Below are positions 1 to 7,326 of a stretch of DNA of 11,167 nt, one piece after another. Under the pieces are notes generated by a model that was not told where the DNA came from, did not search any database, and saw nothing but the letters and a program-made list of their open reading frames with translations. Source of the stretch: Methyloceanibacter sp. (GTDB lineage: Bacteria; Pseudomonadota; Alphaproteobacteria; Rhizobiales; Methyloligellaceae); contig JALHTP010000115.1 of the NCBI GenBank assembly GCA_022865725.1, forward strand, positions 1 through 11,167, in the 5' to 3' direction. Numbering within the stretch: position 1 is the first letter of the stretch; each line of letters opens with the position of its first letter. The translations under genes were made by a program, and so were the position numbers.

Positions 1-33
1 GCCCTTTTTGATTCTGGATGAGGCGCACAAATC

Positions 34-109
34 GTCATTCCGGCGAAAGCCGGAATCCAGGAGGCTTATTTGGACGGCTATGCTGGATCCCGGCTTGCGC
101 CGGGATGAC
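34..109. repeat. Inverted pair of short palindromic repeats (BIME-like)
   Basis: There are two palindromic units facing each other. The left unit (34-60) reads GTCATT, then a stem, then AATCCAG; its 8-bp stem ATTCCGGC/GCCGGAAT closes on a GAAA loop. The right unit (83-109) is the same design on the other strand, with stem ATCCCGGC/GCCGGGAT and loop TTGC. The outer GTCAT and ATCCAG parts are conserved while the stems differ by compensating changes. The pair ends 7 nt beyond the oxoprolinase stop codon, so in that transcript it would form 3'-end hairpins that could stabilise or help end the mRNA. Such dispersed repeats are typical of alphaproteobacterial intergenic DNA. A related pair lies at 8085-8178. 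Bases 1-33 show nothing recognisable. Confidence 0.85.
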
Positions 110-116
110 GCATCCA

Positions 117-3100
117 TCATCGGCGTTCGCTTTTCTTGCCATACCCGCCGCCGGTCGGCGTCTTGATGATGATGGCCTCGCCGGGCTCGAGCACGGTCTG
201 GTCGGAACCTTTGAGCCGCTCCAGCCTGCCGTCGTTGCGTCTGACCCAATTCTCACCAAGCTGGCCGTCCTCGCCGCCGAACAGGCCGAAAGGCCGTACC
301 TTGCGGAAACCCGACAGGACGGCGCATTCCATCCGTTCAAGAAAACGCATCACGCGAAGCGTCCCGTCGCCGGCGCGCCATTTCCCCTTGCCGCCGGAGC
401 CGCGCACGATCTCGAAGCGCTCCAGCAGCACGGGGTAACGCAGCTCCAGCACCTCGGGGTCGGTGAGACGCGAATTGGTCATGTGGGTCTGCACGGCGGC
501 AACGCCGTCGAAGCCTTCGCCGGCCGGCGCGCCCGAGCAGATCGTCTCGTAATATTGATAAAGCGCGTTGCCGAAGGTGAGATTGTTCATCGTGCCTTGC
601 GCCGAGCCGAGCACCCCGAGCGCGCCATAGAGGCAATTCACGATGGTCTGGCTCGTTTCCACATTGCCCGCGGCGACCGCCGCCGGAAAGCGCGGCTTCA
701 GCATCGAGCCCTTGGGCACGACGATCTTGATCGGGCGGAGGCAGCCGGCGTTCAGCGGGATGTCCTCGTCGACCAGCGTGCGGAAGACATAGAGCACGCA
801 AGCCCGCGTGATCGGCTCCGGCGCGTTGAAGGCGTTGCCGACCTGCGCGCTGGTTCCGGTGAAATCGACGGTCGCTTTCCGCGCTTTGCGGTCGATCTTG
901 ATGGCGACCTTGATGACGCTTCCCTGATCGGTCTCGACCTCGAAGCGCGCATTCTTGAGCTTGGCGATCACGCGGGAGACGGCCTCGGCCGCGTTGTCCT
1001 GCACATGGCCCATATAGGCGCGCACCGTGCCAAGCCCGTAATGGCGGACTATTCTGCCGAGTTCGGCGGCGCCCTTCTCGTTGGCGGCGACCTGCGCCTT
1101 CAGGTCGGCGATGTTCTGCGCCGGGTTTCGCGCGGGATAGGGCGACTGCGTGAGAAGCGCAAGCGCCGCCTCCTCGCGAAACCGGCCGCGTCCCACGAGC
1201 TTGAACGGATCGATATAGATTCCTTCCTCCTCGATGCGCGTCGCCTTGGGGCTCATCGAGCCCGGCGCGATGCCGCCGATATCGGCGTGATGCCCGCGCG
1301 CCGCGACAAAGAAAAGAAGGTCGGGGCTGTTTTCGCCGAACACCGGGGTGACCACGGTGATGTCGGGAAGATGCGTGCCGCCGTTGTAGGGCGCGTTCAG
1401 CATATAGGCGTCGCCCGGCTTCAGCGCCTCGCCGATTTCGTGCAGCACCGTCTCCACGCTTCTGTCCATCGATCCGAGATGCACGGGGATATGCGGCGCG
1501 TTGGCGATGAGGCGCCCGCGCGCGTCGAAGATGGCGCAGGAGAAGTCGAGCCGCTCCTTGATATTGACCGAGCGCGCGGTGTTTTGCAGCGCATAGCCCA
1601 TCTGCTCGGCGATCGAGGTGAAGAGATTGTTGAACACTTCGAGCATGACGGGATCGGCCTGCTTGCCCACGCCCGCCTCTTTCCTCTTGGCGATGCGGGT
1701 GAGGAGGAGATGATTGCGCGCGGTGACGTGCGCCTCCCATTCGGGCTCGACCACGACGGTCTGGTGATCCTCGATGATGAGCGCCGGGCCGGCGACGCGG
1801 TTGCCGGGCGCAAGATTGGCGCGCAAAAAGACCGGCGCCTCGTGCCAGCTCCCGCTGGTGAAGAGCCACGTCGTCGTATGGGCTTTGGCCGGCGCCATTT
1901 CCTGCACTGATAGCTCTGGTTCCACGACAGGCTCGCCGCCGCCTTTGGCCTCGACCTCGATCGCCTCGATCTCGATGTCCTTCTCGGGGCTGATGAAGCC
2001 GAAACGCTTGAGGTGCGCGATCTCGAACAAAGCGCGCATGCCGCGCAGACTCGCCAGCGGAATGGGAAGCGCGGCGTCGGTGCCGGCATAGCGGAGATGC
2101 GCCAGCGTAATGACCACGATGGCGCGCTCCGCGACGCCCTGCCGCATCAGCTCCGGCTTCACCTCGTCGTCGAGCGCGCTCCTGATCTTGCCGAGAGCGG
2201 CGAGGGTGTCATCGTCGAGCCGCTTCAGCACGGTGCGGGTCCGCGTCGCGCTGAGCGAGGCGAGCCCCATGCCGAACGCCGACAGCACGCCCGACAGCGG
2301 GTGGATCAGCACGGATTTGACGCCGAGCGCGTCGGCCACGAGGCAGGCATGCTGGCCGCCCGCGCCGCCGAACGAATTCAGCACATATTCGGTCACGTCG
2401 TAGCCGCGCTCCACCGAGATAGTCTTGATCGCGTTCGCCATGTTCGCGACCGCGATCCTGATGAAGCCGTCGGCGATCTCCTCGGCCGAGCGGCCGTCGC
2501 CGAGCTTCCGCGCCAGCGATTTGAAGGCCTTGCGCGCGGCTTCCGCATCCAGCGTCTCGTCTTGGCCGGGCCCGAAAATGCGCGGGAAGAACTCGGGCAC
2601 GAGCTTCCCCGTCATCACATTGGCGTCGGTGACGGTGAGAGGGCCTTGGCGCCGGTAGGAGAGGGGGCCTGGGTCGGCGCCTGCCGAGTCAGGGCCGACG
2701 CGAAAGCGCGCGGCGTCGTAATGCAGGATCGACCCGCCGCCAGCCGCGACGGTGTGGATCAGCATCATCGGCGCGCGCACCCGCGCCCCGGCCACCACGC
2801 TCTCGAAGCTCCGCTCATAGCTGCCGTCGAAATGGCAGACATCGGTCGAGGTGCCGCCCATGTCGAAGCCGATGATCTTGGCGAAGCCGGCTGCCCGCGC
2901 GGTCTCGACCGAGCCCACCACCCCCCCGGCAGGCCCCGACAGGATGGCGTCCTTACCCCTGAACAGGTTGGCGGAGGTGAGGCCGCCGGAGGACTGCATG
3001 AACAGAAGCCACGGACTTCCTCCCCCTGAAAGGGGGAGGTCGGTCGGCGCTTGCGCCGACCGGGTGGGGGTCATTGCCAAACCCTTTGACCCCTCCCCGG

Positions 3101-3839
3101 ACCGCCTATGGCGGTCCGGCCCTCCCCTTTCAGGGGAGGGAAGAAGAGCGGAGGCGACGCGGTCCACATAGCGGCGGAGCAGCGGCGAGAGATAGGCGTC
3201 GACCACGGTCGTGTCGCCGCGGCCGACGAATTTCACCAGCGGGCTCACTTCGTGGCTCGCCGAAATCTGCGTGAAGCCCGCCAGGCGGGCGAGCGCCACA
3301 GCCTCGCGTTCATGCTCAGGATATGCGTAAGCATGCATGAAGACGATAGCGACAGCCGAGACGCCGTCGGCGCGCGCGGCCCGAAGCGCCGCTACCGTCG
3401 CCGCGTGGTCGAGAGCGGTCTCGATGCTGCCGTCGGCGCGCACGCGCTCGGGCACCTCGGCGACGCGCGCGTAGAGCATCGAGGGCTTCTCGATGCGGCG
3501 CGTGAAGATTTTCGGCCGCGCCTGATAGCCGATCTCGAGCGCGTCGCGGAAGCCTTGGCTCACGATGAGAAGAAGGGGATCGCCCTTGCGCTCCAGAAGC
3601 GCGTTGGTGGCGACCGTGGTGCCCATCCTGACGGCGGCGATCAGATGCGAAGGAAGCGGCTGCTCCCGCGGGGAGCCGAGCAGGTCGGCGATGCCGGCGA
3701 TCGCCGCATCCGCATAGGCGCCGCGATTCTCGGAGAGGAGCTTATGCGTAAGGAGCCTTCCGTCAGGCGCCCGCGCCACGATGTCGGTGAACGTGCCGCC
3801 GCGATCGATGAAGAACTGCCATCTGCCGCTCGTACTCAT
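117..3839 (-). CDS. 5-oxoprolinase (ATP-hydrolysing), fused HyuA-HyuB type
   Basis: This 1240-residue protein should open 5-oxo-L-proline to L-glutamate with ATP hydrolysis, a cytoplasmic salvage step of glutathione and pyroglutamate metabolism. The hydantoinase-A N-terminal region (about 1-200) opens with the ATP-site motif DRGGTFTDI (12-20). The hydantoinase-A core (about 205-530) contains FDMGGTSTDV (325-334), SGPAGGVVG (301-309), GPDSAGADPGP (382-392) and GGAGGQHAC (491-499). The hydantoinase-B half (about 727-1232) contains THLPDITVV (822-830) and RGHHADIGG (848-856) and ends in TPTGGGYG. Both halves in one chain and the length favour 5-oxoprolinase over split N-methylhydantoinases or acetone/acetophenone carboxylases. 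The ATG overlaps the upstream stop by 4 nt, and the upstream Shine-Dalgarno is weak, so translational coupling is likely. About 44 residues (233-276) are encoded by a palindromic repeat element; without them the length would be about 1196. Substrate specificity is inferred from family only. Confidence 0.92.
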   Translation of the reverse strand: MSTSGRWQFFIDRGGTFTDIVARAPDGRLLTHKLLSENRGAYADAAIAGIADLLGSPREQPLPSHLIAAVRMGTTVATNALLERKGDPLLLIVSQGFRDALEIGYQARPKIFTRRIEKPSMLYARVAEVPERVRADGSIETALDHAATVAALRAARADGVSAVAIVFMHAYAYPEHEREAVALARLAGFTQISASHEVSPLVKFVGRGDTTVVDAYLSPLLRRYVDRVASALLPSPERGGPDRHRRSGEGSKGLAMTPTRSAQAPTDLPLSGGGSPWLLFMQSSGGLTSANLFRGKDAILSGPAGGVVGSVETARAAGFAKIIGFDMGGTSTDVCHFDGSYERSFESVVAGARVRAPMMLIHTVAAGGGSILHYDAARFRVGPDSAGADPGPLSYRRQGPLTVTDANVMTGKLVPEFFPRIFGPGQDETLDAEAARKAFKSLARKLGDGRSAEEIADGFIRIAVANMANAIKTISVERGYDVTEYVLNSFGGAGGQHACLVADALGVKSVLIHPLSGVLSAFGMGLASLSATRTRTVLKRLDDDTLAALGKIRSALDDEVKPELMRQGVAERAIVVITLAHLRYAGTDAALPIPLASLRGMRALFEIAHLKRFGFISPEKDIEIEAIEVEAKGGGEPVVEPELSVQEMAPAKAHTTTWLFTSGSWHEAPVFLRANLAPGNRVAGPALIIEDHQTVVVEPEWEAHVTARNHLLLTRIAKRKEAGVGKQADPVMLEVFNNLFTSIAEQMGYALQNTARSVNIKERLDFSCAIFDARGRLIANAPHIPVHLGSMDRSVETVLHEIGEALKPGDAYMLNAPYNGGTHLPDITVVTPVFGENSPDLLFFVAARGHHADIGGIAPGSMSPKATRIEEEGIYIDPFKLVGRGRFREEAALALLTQSPYPARNPAQNIADLKAQVAANEKGAAELGRIVRHYGLGTVRAYMGHVQDNAAEAVSRVIAKLKNARFEVETDQGSVIKVAIKIDRKARKATVDFTGTSAQVGNAFNAPEPITRACVLYVFRTLVDEDIPLNAGCLRPIKIVVPKGSMLKPRFPAAVAAGNVETSQTIVNCLYGALGVLGSAQGTMNNLTFGNALYQYYETICSGAPAGEGFDGVAAVQTHMTNSRLTDPEVLELRYPVLLERFEIVRGSGGKGKWRAGDGTLRVMRFLERMECAVLSGFRKVRPFGLFGGEDGQLGENWVRRNDGRLERLKGSDQTVLEPGEAIIIKTPTGGGYGKKSERR
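3019..3140. repeat. Four-hairpin palindromic element inserted in frame in the oxoprolinase gene
   Basis: Two copies of a two-hairpin unit face each other. The left copy has CCTCCCCCT/AGGGGGAGG around GAA (3019-3039) and CGGTCGGCGC/GCGCCGACCG around TT (3041-3062), followed by GGGTGGGGGTC. The right copy, inverted, has GACCCCTCCC, then CCGGACCGCC/GGCGGTCCGG around TAT (3097-3119) and CCTCCCCT/AGGGGAGG around TTC (3121-3139). The outer hairpins match closely, while the inner stems have diverged with compensating changes. This is the architecture of an intergenic REP/BIME-like element, yet all of it is read through as codons of the oxoprolinase. The encoded stretch is rich in Pro, Gly, Ser and Arg. 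Exact insertion ends are uncertain by a few bases. Confidence 0.85.
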
Positions 3840-4366
3840 CCGATGCGCTTCAAGCCCGCCGCATACTGTTTCCAGCGCTTGACATAGACGTCGGCCGCGC
3901 GCGCGATCATGGCGCGCACCTGCTCGTCGCTCTCGCGCATGGCCTTGGCCGGCGCGCCGAGGATCACCGAATTGTCGGGGTAGACTTTGCCTTCGGTGAC
4001 GAGGGCGCCGGCGCCGACCAGGCAGTTCGCGCCGATCTTCGCGCCGTTGAGCACGATCGCCCCCATTCCGATCAGGCTCGCATCGCCGATGGTGCAGCCA
4101 TGCAGCACGACATTATGGCCGATGACGCAGTCGCGCCCGATGGTGAGCGGAAAGCCGGGGTCGGTGTGCAGCGTCGCGTTGTCCTGGATTTGCGAGCGCG
4201 TGCCGATCTCGATCCATTCGTTGTCGCCGCGCAGCACCGAGCCGAACCAGATGCTCACATTGGTATGGAGCCGCACCTTGCCGATCACCGAAGCCGTGTC
4301 GGCGATCCAATACAGCCCGTCGGCGGGAAGCTCGGGCGCCGTCCCATCAAGCTGGTAAATCGCCAT
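3836..4366 (-). CDS. Gamma-carbonic-anhydrase-like hexapeptide-repeat protein
   Basis: This 176-residue protein has the left-handed beta-helix pattern of the YrdA/PaaY/gamma-carbonic-anhydrase family, which forms trimers binding metal between subunits. The three metal histidines appear as H67 (in ATLHTD), H84 and H89 (in GHNVVLHG), with the usual five-residue step between the last two. The RGDN motif (46-49) and Q61 of the QDN motif match the conserved active-site neighbourhood. A C-terminal helix (about 145-175) caps the fold. The Shine-Dalgarno AAAGGA overlaps the stop codon of the upstream gene, 7 nt before the ATG, and the stop overlaps the ATG of the oxoprolinase gene. Many family members lack measurable carbonic anhydrase activity, so the metal site is well supported but the reaction is not. 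Confidence 0.93.
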   Translation of the reverse strand: MAIYQLDGTAPELPADGLYWIADTASVIGKVRLHTNVSIWFGSVLRGDNEWIEIGTRSQIQDNATLHTDPGFPLTIGRDCVIGHNVVLHGCTIGDASLIGMGAIVLNGAKIGANCLVGAGALVTEGKVYPDNSVILGAPAKAMRESDEQVRAMIARAADVYVKRWKQYAAGLKRIG

Positions 4367-4377
4367 GCGGGCGTCCT

Positions 4378-6222
4378 TTAGCTCTCTTGCGTTGGTTTGG
4401 AAGGTCGAGGCCGGCCTGCACCGGTCCTTCGCGGCGAAGGCTTGGCCCCCTCGATCTTCCGTTCGAGCCGCGCGATCTCGCCGCGCAAATCGCTGTTCTC
4501 CAGCTCCGCATACATGGCCGCGGCGTCGGCGGCGAGTCTTGCGAGCATGGCGCGCTCGTTGGCGTCGAGGTCGGTGCCGGACACATGAGGCCCGTAGAGC
4601 GAGACGGCAAAGCAGCGCACGGGGCTGACCGCGGGCACGGCGAGCACCGGACGGGCGAGGCCGGTCGGGAGAGCGAGCCCGTCGCCATCCTGGTCTGTCA
4701 GGCTAAACGGCTTGCCGCCCGGCACGGGCCCCAGCATCGGCTCGTCGGTCTTGATGGACGTTGCCTTTCCCTTGCCCCAACCCGCGCCGTTGCGGGCGCG
4801 TGCGAAGACCGGGCCTTGCAGGCGGAACGACGCGGCGGAGGCGAGCTTCAGCGCATCGGAGGTCTCGTCCGCGAGAAGCCTGTCGATCTCGGTCGCCTCT
4901 TTCGCGCCTCGGATGGCTTGCCCAAGCTTTTTCTCTGCCTCGTCTACCTCGCGGTTGAAATAGCGGTCGGCGAGGTGCACGGCGCCTTCGTGCAGACGGG
5001 AGATCAGGAACACTGCCGCGGCGCCCATGGCGACCCAAGCCCAACCGGGAAGGTTGAGATGCTCCTGCATGCGCTCCACCTCGTGATGCAGGATGAGCAC
5101 GGGTACGCTCAGCGCGAGACCGAGAATGGTGACGCGCCTCAAGGGGATCGTCACGTTGACGACGCGCGGGCGTCGCACGGCTTCGAACACGAACAAGCAC
5201 AGTACGCCGTTCACGAGATAGAGCAGGCCGATAATGTCCTCGGTGGGCGTGAAGTCGCCCCAGCGCGTCGCGAAGATCGTCGTCGTCGAGGCGAGCTCGG
5301 CGATCAGGAATGACGGCAGACCGATGAGGCAGCCCCAGATCACCCAGCGCACGCGCTGATAGTCCTCTGGCGTCTGCGTGCGGCGCCTGACCAATAGGAT
5401 GGCGAGCGCGCAGAGATCGACCACGAAACCGGCGAGGATCGACGCGCGCGTCACCATCTCGGTGGGATAGCCAAATACCGCGCCATAGGCCGCCAGCAGC
5501 ACGAGCGCTAAAGCCAAGGCAACGAGCGGCAACGCGCGCTCGACGGCGTACCACCTCGCCTCCGTCTTGTTGTTGGGAACGCGCAGGGCGAAGAGGAGAA
5601 GCCCCGCATATCCCGCCGCCTGTGCAAAGATCGAGGCAACGCCCTGCGCGAATAGGAGCAGGGGCCATTGCTCGAGGATTGCGTAAAACGCATAGACCTG
5701 ACCGGGATTGAACCAGTTCACATAGAGAAAGAAGCCCCAGCTCATCGCCGAGGGTCGCGTCCAGACGAGCCAAGCCGCCGCGATGATCACCAGCACGCCG
5801 GCGATCTGGCAGAGCACGTTCACCGCGCGCACGAGAGCGTTCGAGGGTCGTTGCTCGGCGATCAGCGTCACTTGCCGCGCCGGTCTCCCCTCGTTGGCCG
5901 CAAGCTCGATCGTGACCGCACGTCCAGGCAGCATGAAATCGACGCCGCCGAGCACGGCCAGCGTGCTGCCGCATTTTGCAATCTCGCCGAGAGTGCAGCG
6001 CATCTTTTCGAGATCGATGCGGTCGCCGTCCCTGATCCCGGCACGCCAAGCAGGTGAAGAGGCGTCATCGGGGAAGGGCCCGTTCGCGTCGTAGATCAGC
6101 CCATCGTTATTGGCGAAGAAGCCCAATGAGCCGAGCGGCTGGGTCACCCTGAGCAGGTCGGGGACGATCATCAGGAGCCCCCACAGAGTGAGGCCGATCA
6201 GGAGAAGCCGGCTAGGGGTCAT
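4378..6222 (-). CDS. Multi-pass membrane protein with periplasmic PDZ-like region and GAF-like tail, no kinase
   Basis: I do not recognise a named family for this 614-residue protein. A membrane helix (about 5-22) is followed by a probably periplasmic stretch (about 35-125) whose SPAWRAGIRDGDRI (56-69) resembles the ligand loop of PDZ-like domains. Further hydrophobic segments lie at about 133-154, 160-182, 186-212, 229-250, 260-278, 293-311, 329-347, 365-380 and 392-408. Just after the last one comes ADRYFNREVDEAEKKL (418-433), then EIDRLLADETSDALKLASAASF (445-466, a GAF-like start seen in membrane sensor kinases). The chain ends in a short coiled coil (about 571-593) and a basic, proline-rich tail. 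No H-box or ATPase motifs follow. It is first in a cluster with the two metabolic genes downstream. A GAGG Shine-Dalgarno stands about 10 nt before the ATG. A sensory or scaffold role is inference. Confidence 0.8.
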   Translation of the reverse strand: MTPSRLLLIGLTLWGLLMIVPDLLRVTQPLGSLGFFANNDGLIYDANGPFPDDASSPAWRAGIRDGDRIDLEKMRCTLGEIAKCGSTLAVLGGVDFMLPGRAVTIELAANEGRPARQVTLIAEQRPSNALVRAVNVLCQIAGVLVIIAAAWLVWTRPSAMSWGFFLYVNWFNPGQVYAFYAILEQWPLLLFAQGVASIFAQAAGYAGLLLFALRVPNNKTEARWYAVERALPLVALALALVLLAAYGAVFGYPTEMVTRASILAGFVVDLCALAILLVRRRTQTPEDYQRVRWVIWGCLIGLPSFLIAELASTTTIFATRWGDFTPTEDIIGLLYLVNGVLCLFVFEAVRRPRVVNVTIPLRRVTILGLALSVPVLILHHEVERMQEHLNLPGWAWVAMGAAAVFLISRLHEGAVHLADRYFNREVDEAEKKLGQAIRGAKEATEIDRLLADETSDALKLASAASFRLQGPVFARARNGAGWGKGKATSIKTDEPMLGPVPGGKPFSLTDQDGDGLALPTGLARPVLAVPAVSPVRCFAVSLYGPHVSGTDLDANERAMLARLAADAAAMYAELENSDLRGEIARLERKIEGAKPSPRRTGAGRPRPSKPTQES

Positions 6223-6476
6223 GGAGCATCAACCTCGCGCTCGCCCGACAGATGTGGATAAGGCCGCCGCCTCCCATTGCCAGGATCGCCTAAGCATTCC
6301 GTAATCGCGAGAGCTGGCAAGTGTAAAGGTGGGAGCGCCGGGGAGGGGGATGGCAGAAGCGAAACGTAAACGAAGCCCGCCCAACCCTGAAGCTCGGCTT
6401 CTTCGCCTATGTGGCGCTGAAGGCCGTGCTAGCGCAATCGCCGTCGACGTCCCCATGAAAGGCGAGGAACATCAAG

Positions 6477-6770
6477 ATGCAGACCTATATTTTGCTCGTT
6501 AACTTCACAGATTAGGGCATGCGCAACATCAAGGACACGATCGGCCGGGCCGACGCCTTCGAAGATATGGCCAAGAAGAGCGGCGCCGTCCTCAAGGTGC
6601 TGTGCTGGACAATTGGCCGCTACGATGTGATCGCGGTGTTCGAGGCGCCTGACGACGAGAGCGCCACGGCGCTCACCTTCTCAACCTCCTCGCTCGGCAA
6701 TACGCGCGCAGAGATCCTGCGCGCCTTCTCCTTCGAGGAAATGAGCGGGATCCTCGGCAAGATGGTCTGA
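6477..6770 (+). pseudogene. GYD-domain protein gene interrupted by an amber codon
   Basis: Reading from ATG 6477 gives MQTYILLVNFTD, then TAG (6513-6515), then GMRNIKDT, then an open frame to the stop at 6770. Together the two parts make a full-length (about 97-residue) small GYD-family protein with a ferredoxin-like fold, including GRYDVIAVFEAPDDE and a final FEEM-G-L-KM helix. In relatives the stop position is usually Gln (TDQG), so one CAG to TAG change explains it. The GAGGA at 6464-6468 is well placed for ATG 6477. ATG 6519 lies 3 nt past the stop and could allow re-initiation of an 83-residue product, but it has no properly spaced Shine-Dalgarno and lacks the first beta strand. The function of GYD proteins is poorly known. 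A recent pseudogene, a re-initiating gene or a sequencing error are all possible. Confidence 0.75.
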
Positions 6771-6816
6771 GGCCACTGGGCTGAGGTCGTGCTACATAGC
6801 CCATCCCCACGAGGGA

Positions 6817-6847
6817 TGTGACGCACATCACACCCTTGTCCTTGACA
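6817..6847 (+). promoter_or_regulatory. CRP-like dyad with adjacent TTGACA
   Basis: TGTGA-N6-TCACA (6817-6832) matches the CRP half-site consensus on both arms. A second dyad, GATGTG-ACG-CACATC (6815-6829), overlaps it. TTGACA, a consensus -35 hexamer, follows at 6842-6847. No convincing -10 lies at the normal 16-18 nt spacing; TATTAG at 6860 is too close. The site lies between the GYD gene and the small membrane protein gene and most likely serves the latter, whose ATG begins at 6896. Confidence 0.45.
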
Positions 6848-6895
6848 CCCCCCCTCGGCTATTAGAGCTGAGCTTTCCAGCCTCAAGTGATCAGC

Positions 6896-7213
6896 ATGGA
6901 CACCGAAGTCTCCAAGGAACTGCCGCGGCATGGCGGCAACATCGTCACCATCTTCATCACCTCGCTCAGCGCGGCCATCGTCGTCGCCGGCGGGTTCGGC
7001 ATCGTCTTCCAGGCCGCCATCCTCGCCGCCGCCGCCCGGCTGGGCCTTGGATCGACCTTCCTTTGGGCCGGCAGCGCGGTCAACGCCGTCCTCACCCTCT
7101 GGCTTGCGATGTGGACCTTTGCCCGTTCCTGGCACGTGGAGCGGCGCCTGAAGGCGGGCCTCGAAGTGGACGAGCCCAAGCTCTCGATCCTGGCCAATTT
7201 CCGCGGTTCCTGA
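6896..7213 (+). CDS. Small two-helix membrane protein, unknown function
   Basis: The 105-residue product from ATG 6896 (MDTEVSKEL) has two hydrophobic segments separated by a short loop: about 17-45, rich in Ala, Ile, Val and Gly, and about 52-75, containing WAGSAVNAVLTLWLAMW. A charged cytoplasmic tail follows (RSWHVERRLKAGLEVDEPK). A GTG at 6887 would add three residues; neither start has a strong Shine-Dalgarno. The GC-rich third positions and the coherent helix pattern support a real gene. I do not recognise a family. It stands alone between the GYD gene and the djlA-like gene, behind a CRP-like dyad. Confidence 0.7.
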   Translation: MDTEVSKELPRHGGNIVTIFITSLSAAIVVAGGFGIVFQAAILAAAARLGLGSTFLWAGSAVNAVLTLWLAMWTFARSWHVERRLKAGLEVDEPKLSILANFRGS

Positions 7214-7238
7214 GCGTCTTGCGGGCAGCAAAAGACGC
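7214..7238 (+). terminator. Weak hairpin after the small membrane protein gene
   Basis: GCGTCTT (7214-7220) pairs with AAGACGC (7232-7238) directly after the TGA stop. There is no T-run after it, so it is at best a weak or Rho-dependent 3'-end structure. Confidence 0.3.
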
Positions 7239-7326
7239 AAGGCTGGGGCTTCGATTCTCCGCATGCGGCCTCGCCTAAAAGTCCCTATGCTCTAGGCAAA
7301 GCAACGAACTCTGGGGGAACTCGACA

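Noticed and set aside
35..340. Minus-strand open frame whose C-terminal part contains VIPAQAGIQ
   Set aside because: That peptide is the well-known spurious translation of this class of dispersed palindromic repeat, and the rest overlaps the real gene in another frame.
18..1910. A 630-residue open frame on the plus strand
   Set aside because: It lies wholly antisense to the conserved hydantoinase-B half of 5-oxoprolinase, has low-complexity Arg/Ala/His/Asp composition, and starts inside the palindromic repeat. It is a high-GC antisense shadow.
2640..2700. GC-rich stretch in the oxoprolinase gene that looked like a second repeat insertion
   Set aside because: It encodes GPDSAGADPGP-LSYRRQGPLTVTDAN, a conserved motif of hydantoinase-A proteins, so it is native sequence.
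6271..6335. Loose inverted repeat: CTCCCA-TTGCCAG and CTGGCAA-N9-TGGGAG
   Set aside because: The arms are 30 nt apart and the outer and inner pairs are offset by 9 nt on one side, so it is neither a convincing terminator nor an operator. The 254-nt gap at 6223-6476 shows no other clear feature.
6229..6456. Minus-strand 75-residue open frame upstream of the membrane protein gene
   Set aside because: Its composition is not protein-like, it has no recognisable motif, and it overlaps the leader of the GYD gene. No support.
6350..6502. A 50-codon plus-strand frame starting MAEAKRKRSPPN, with a GGGGAGGGGG upstream
   Set aside because: It overlaps the GYD gene start in another frame, and the basic, proline-rich product has no family signal. 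A neighbouring frame (LKLGFFAYVALKAVLA) looks as protein-like, so this may be decayed sequence rather than a gene.
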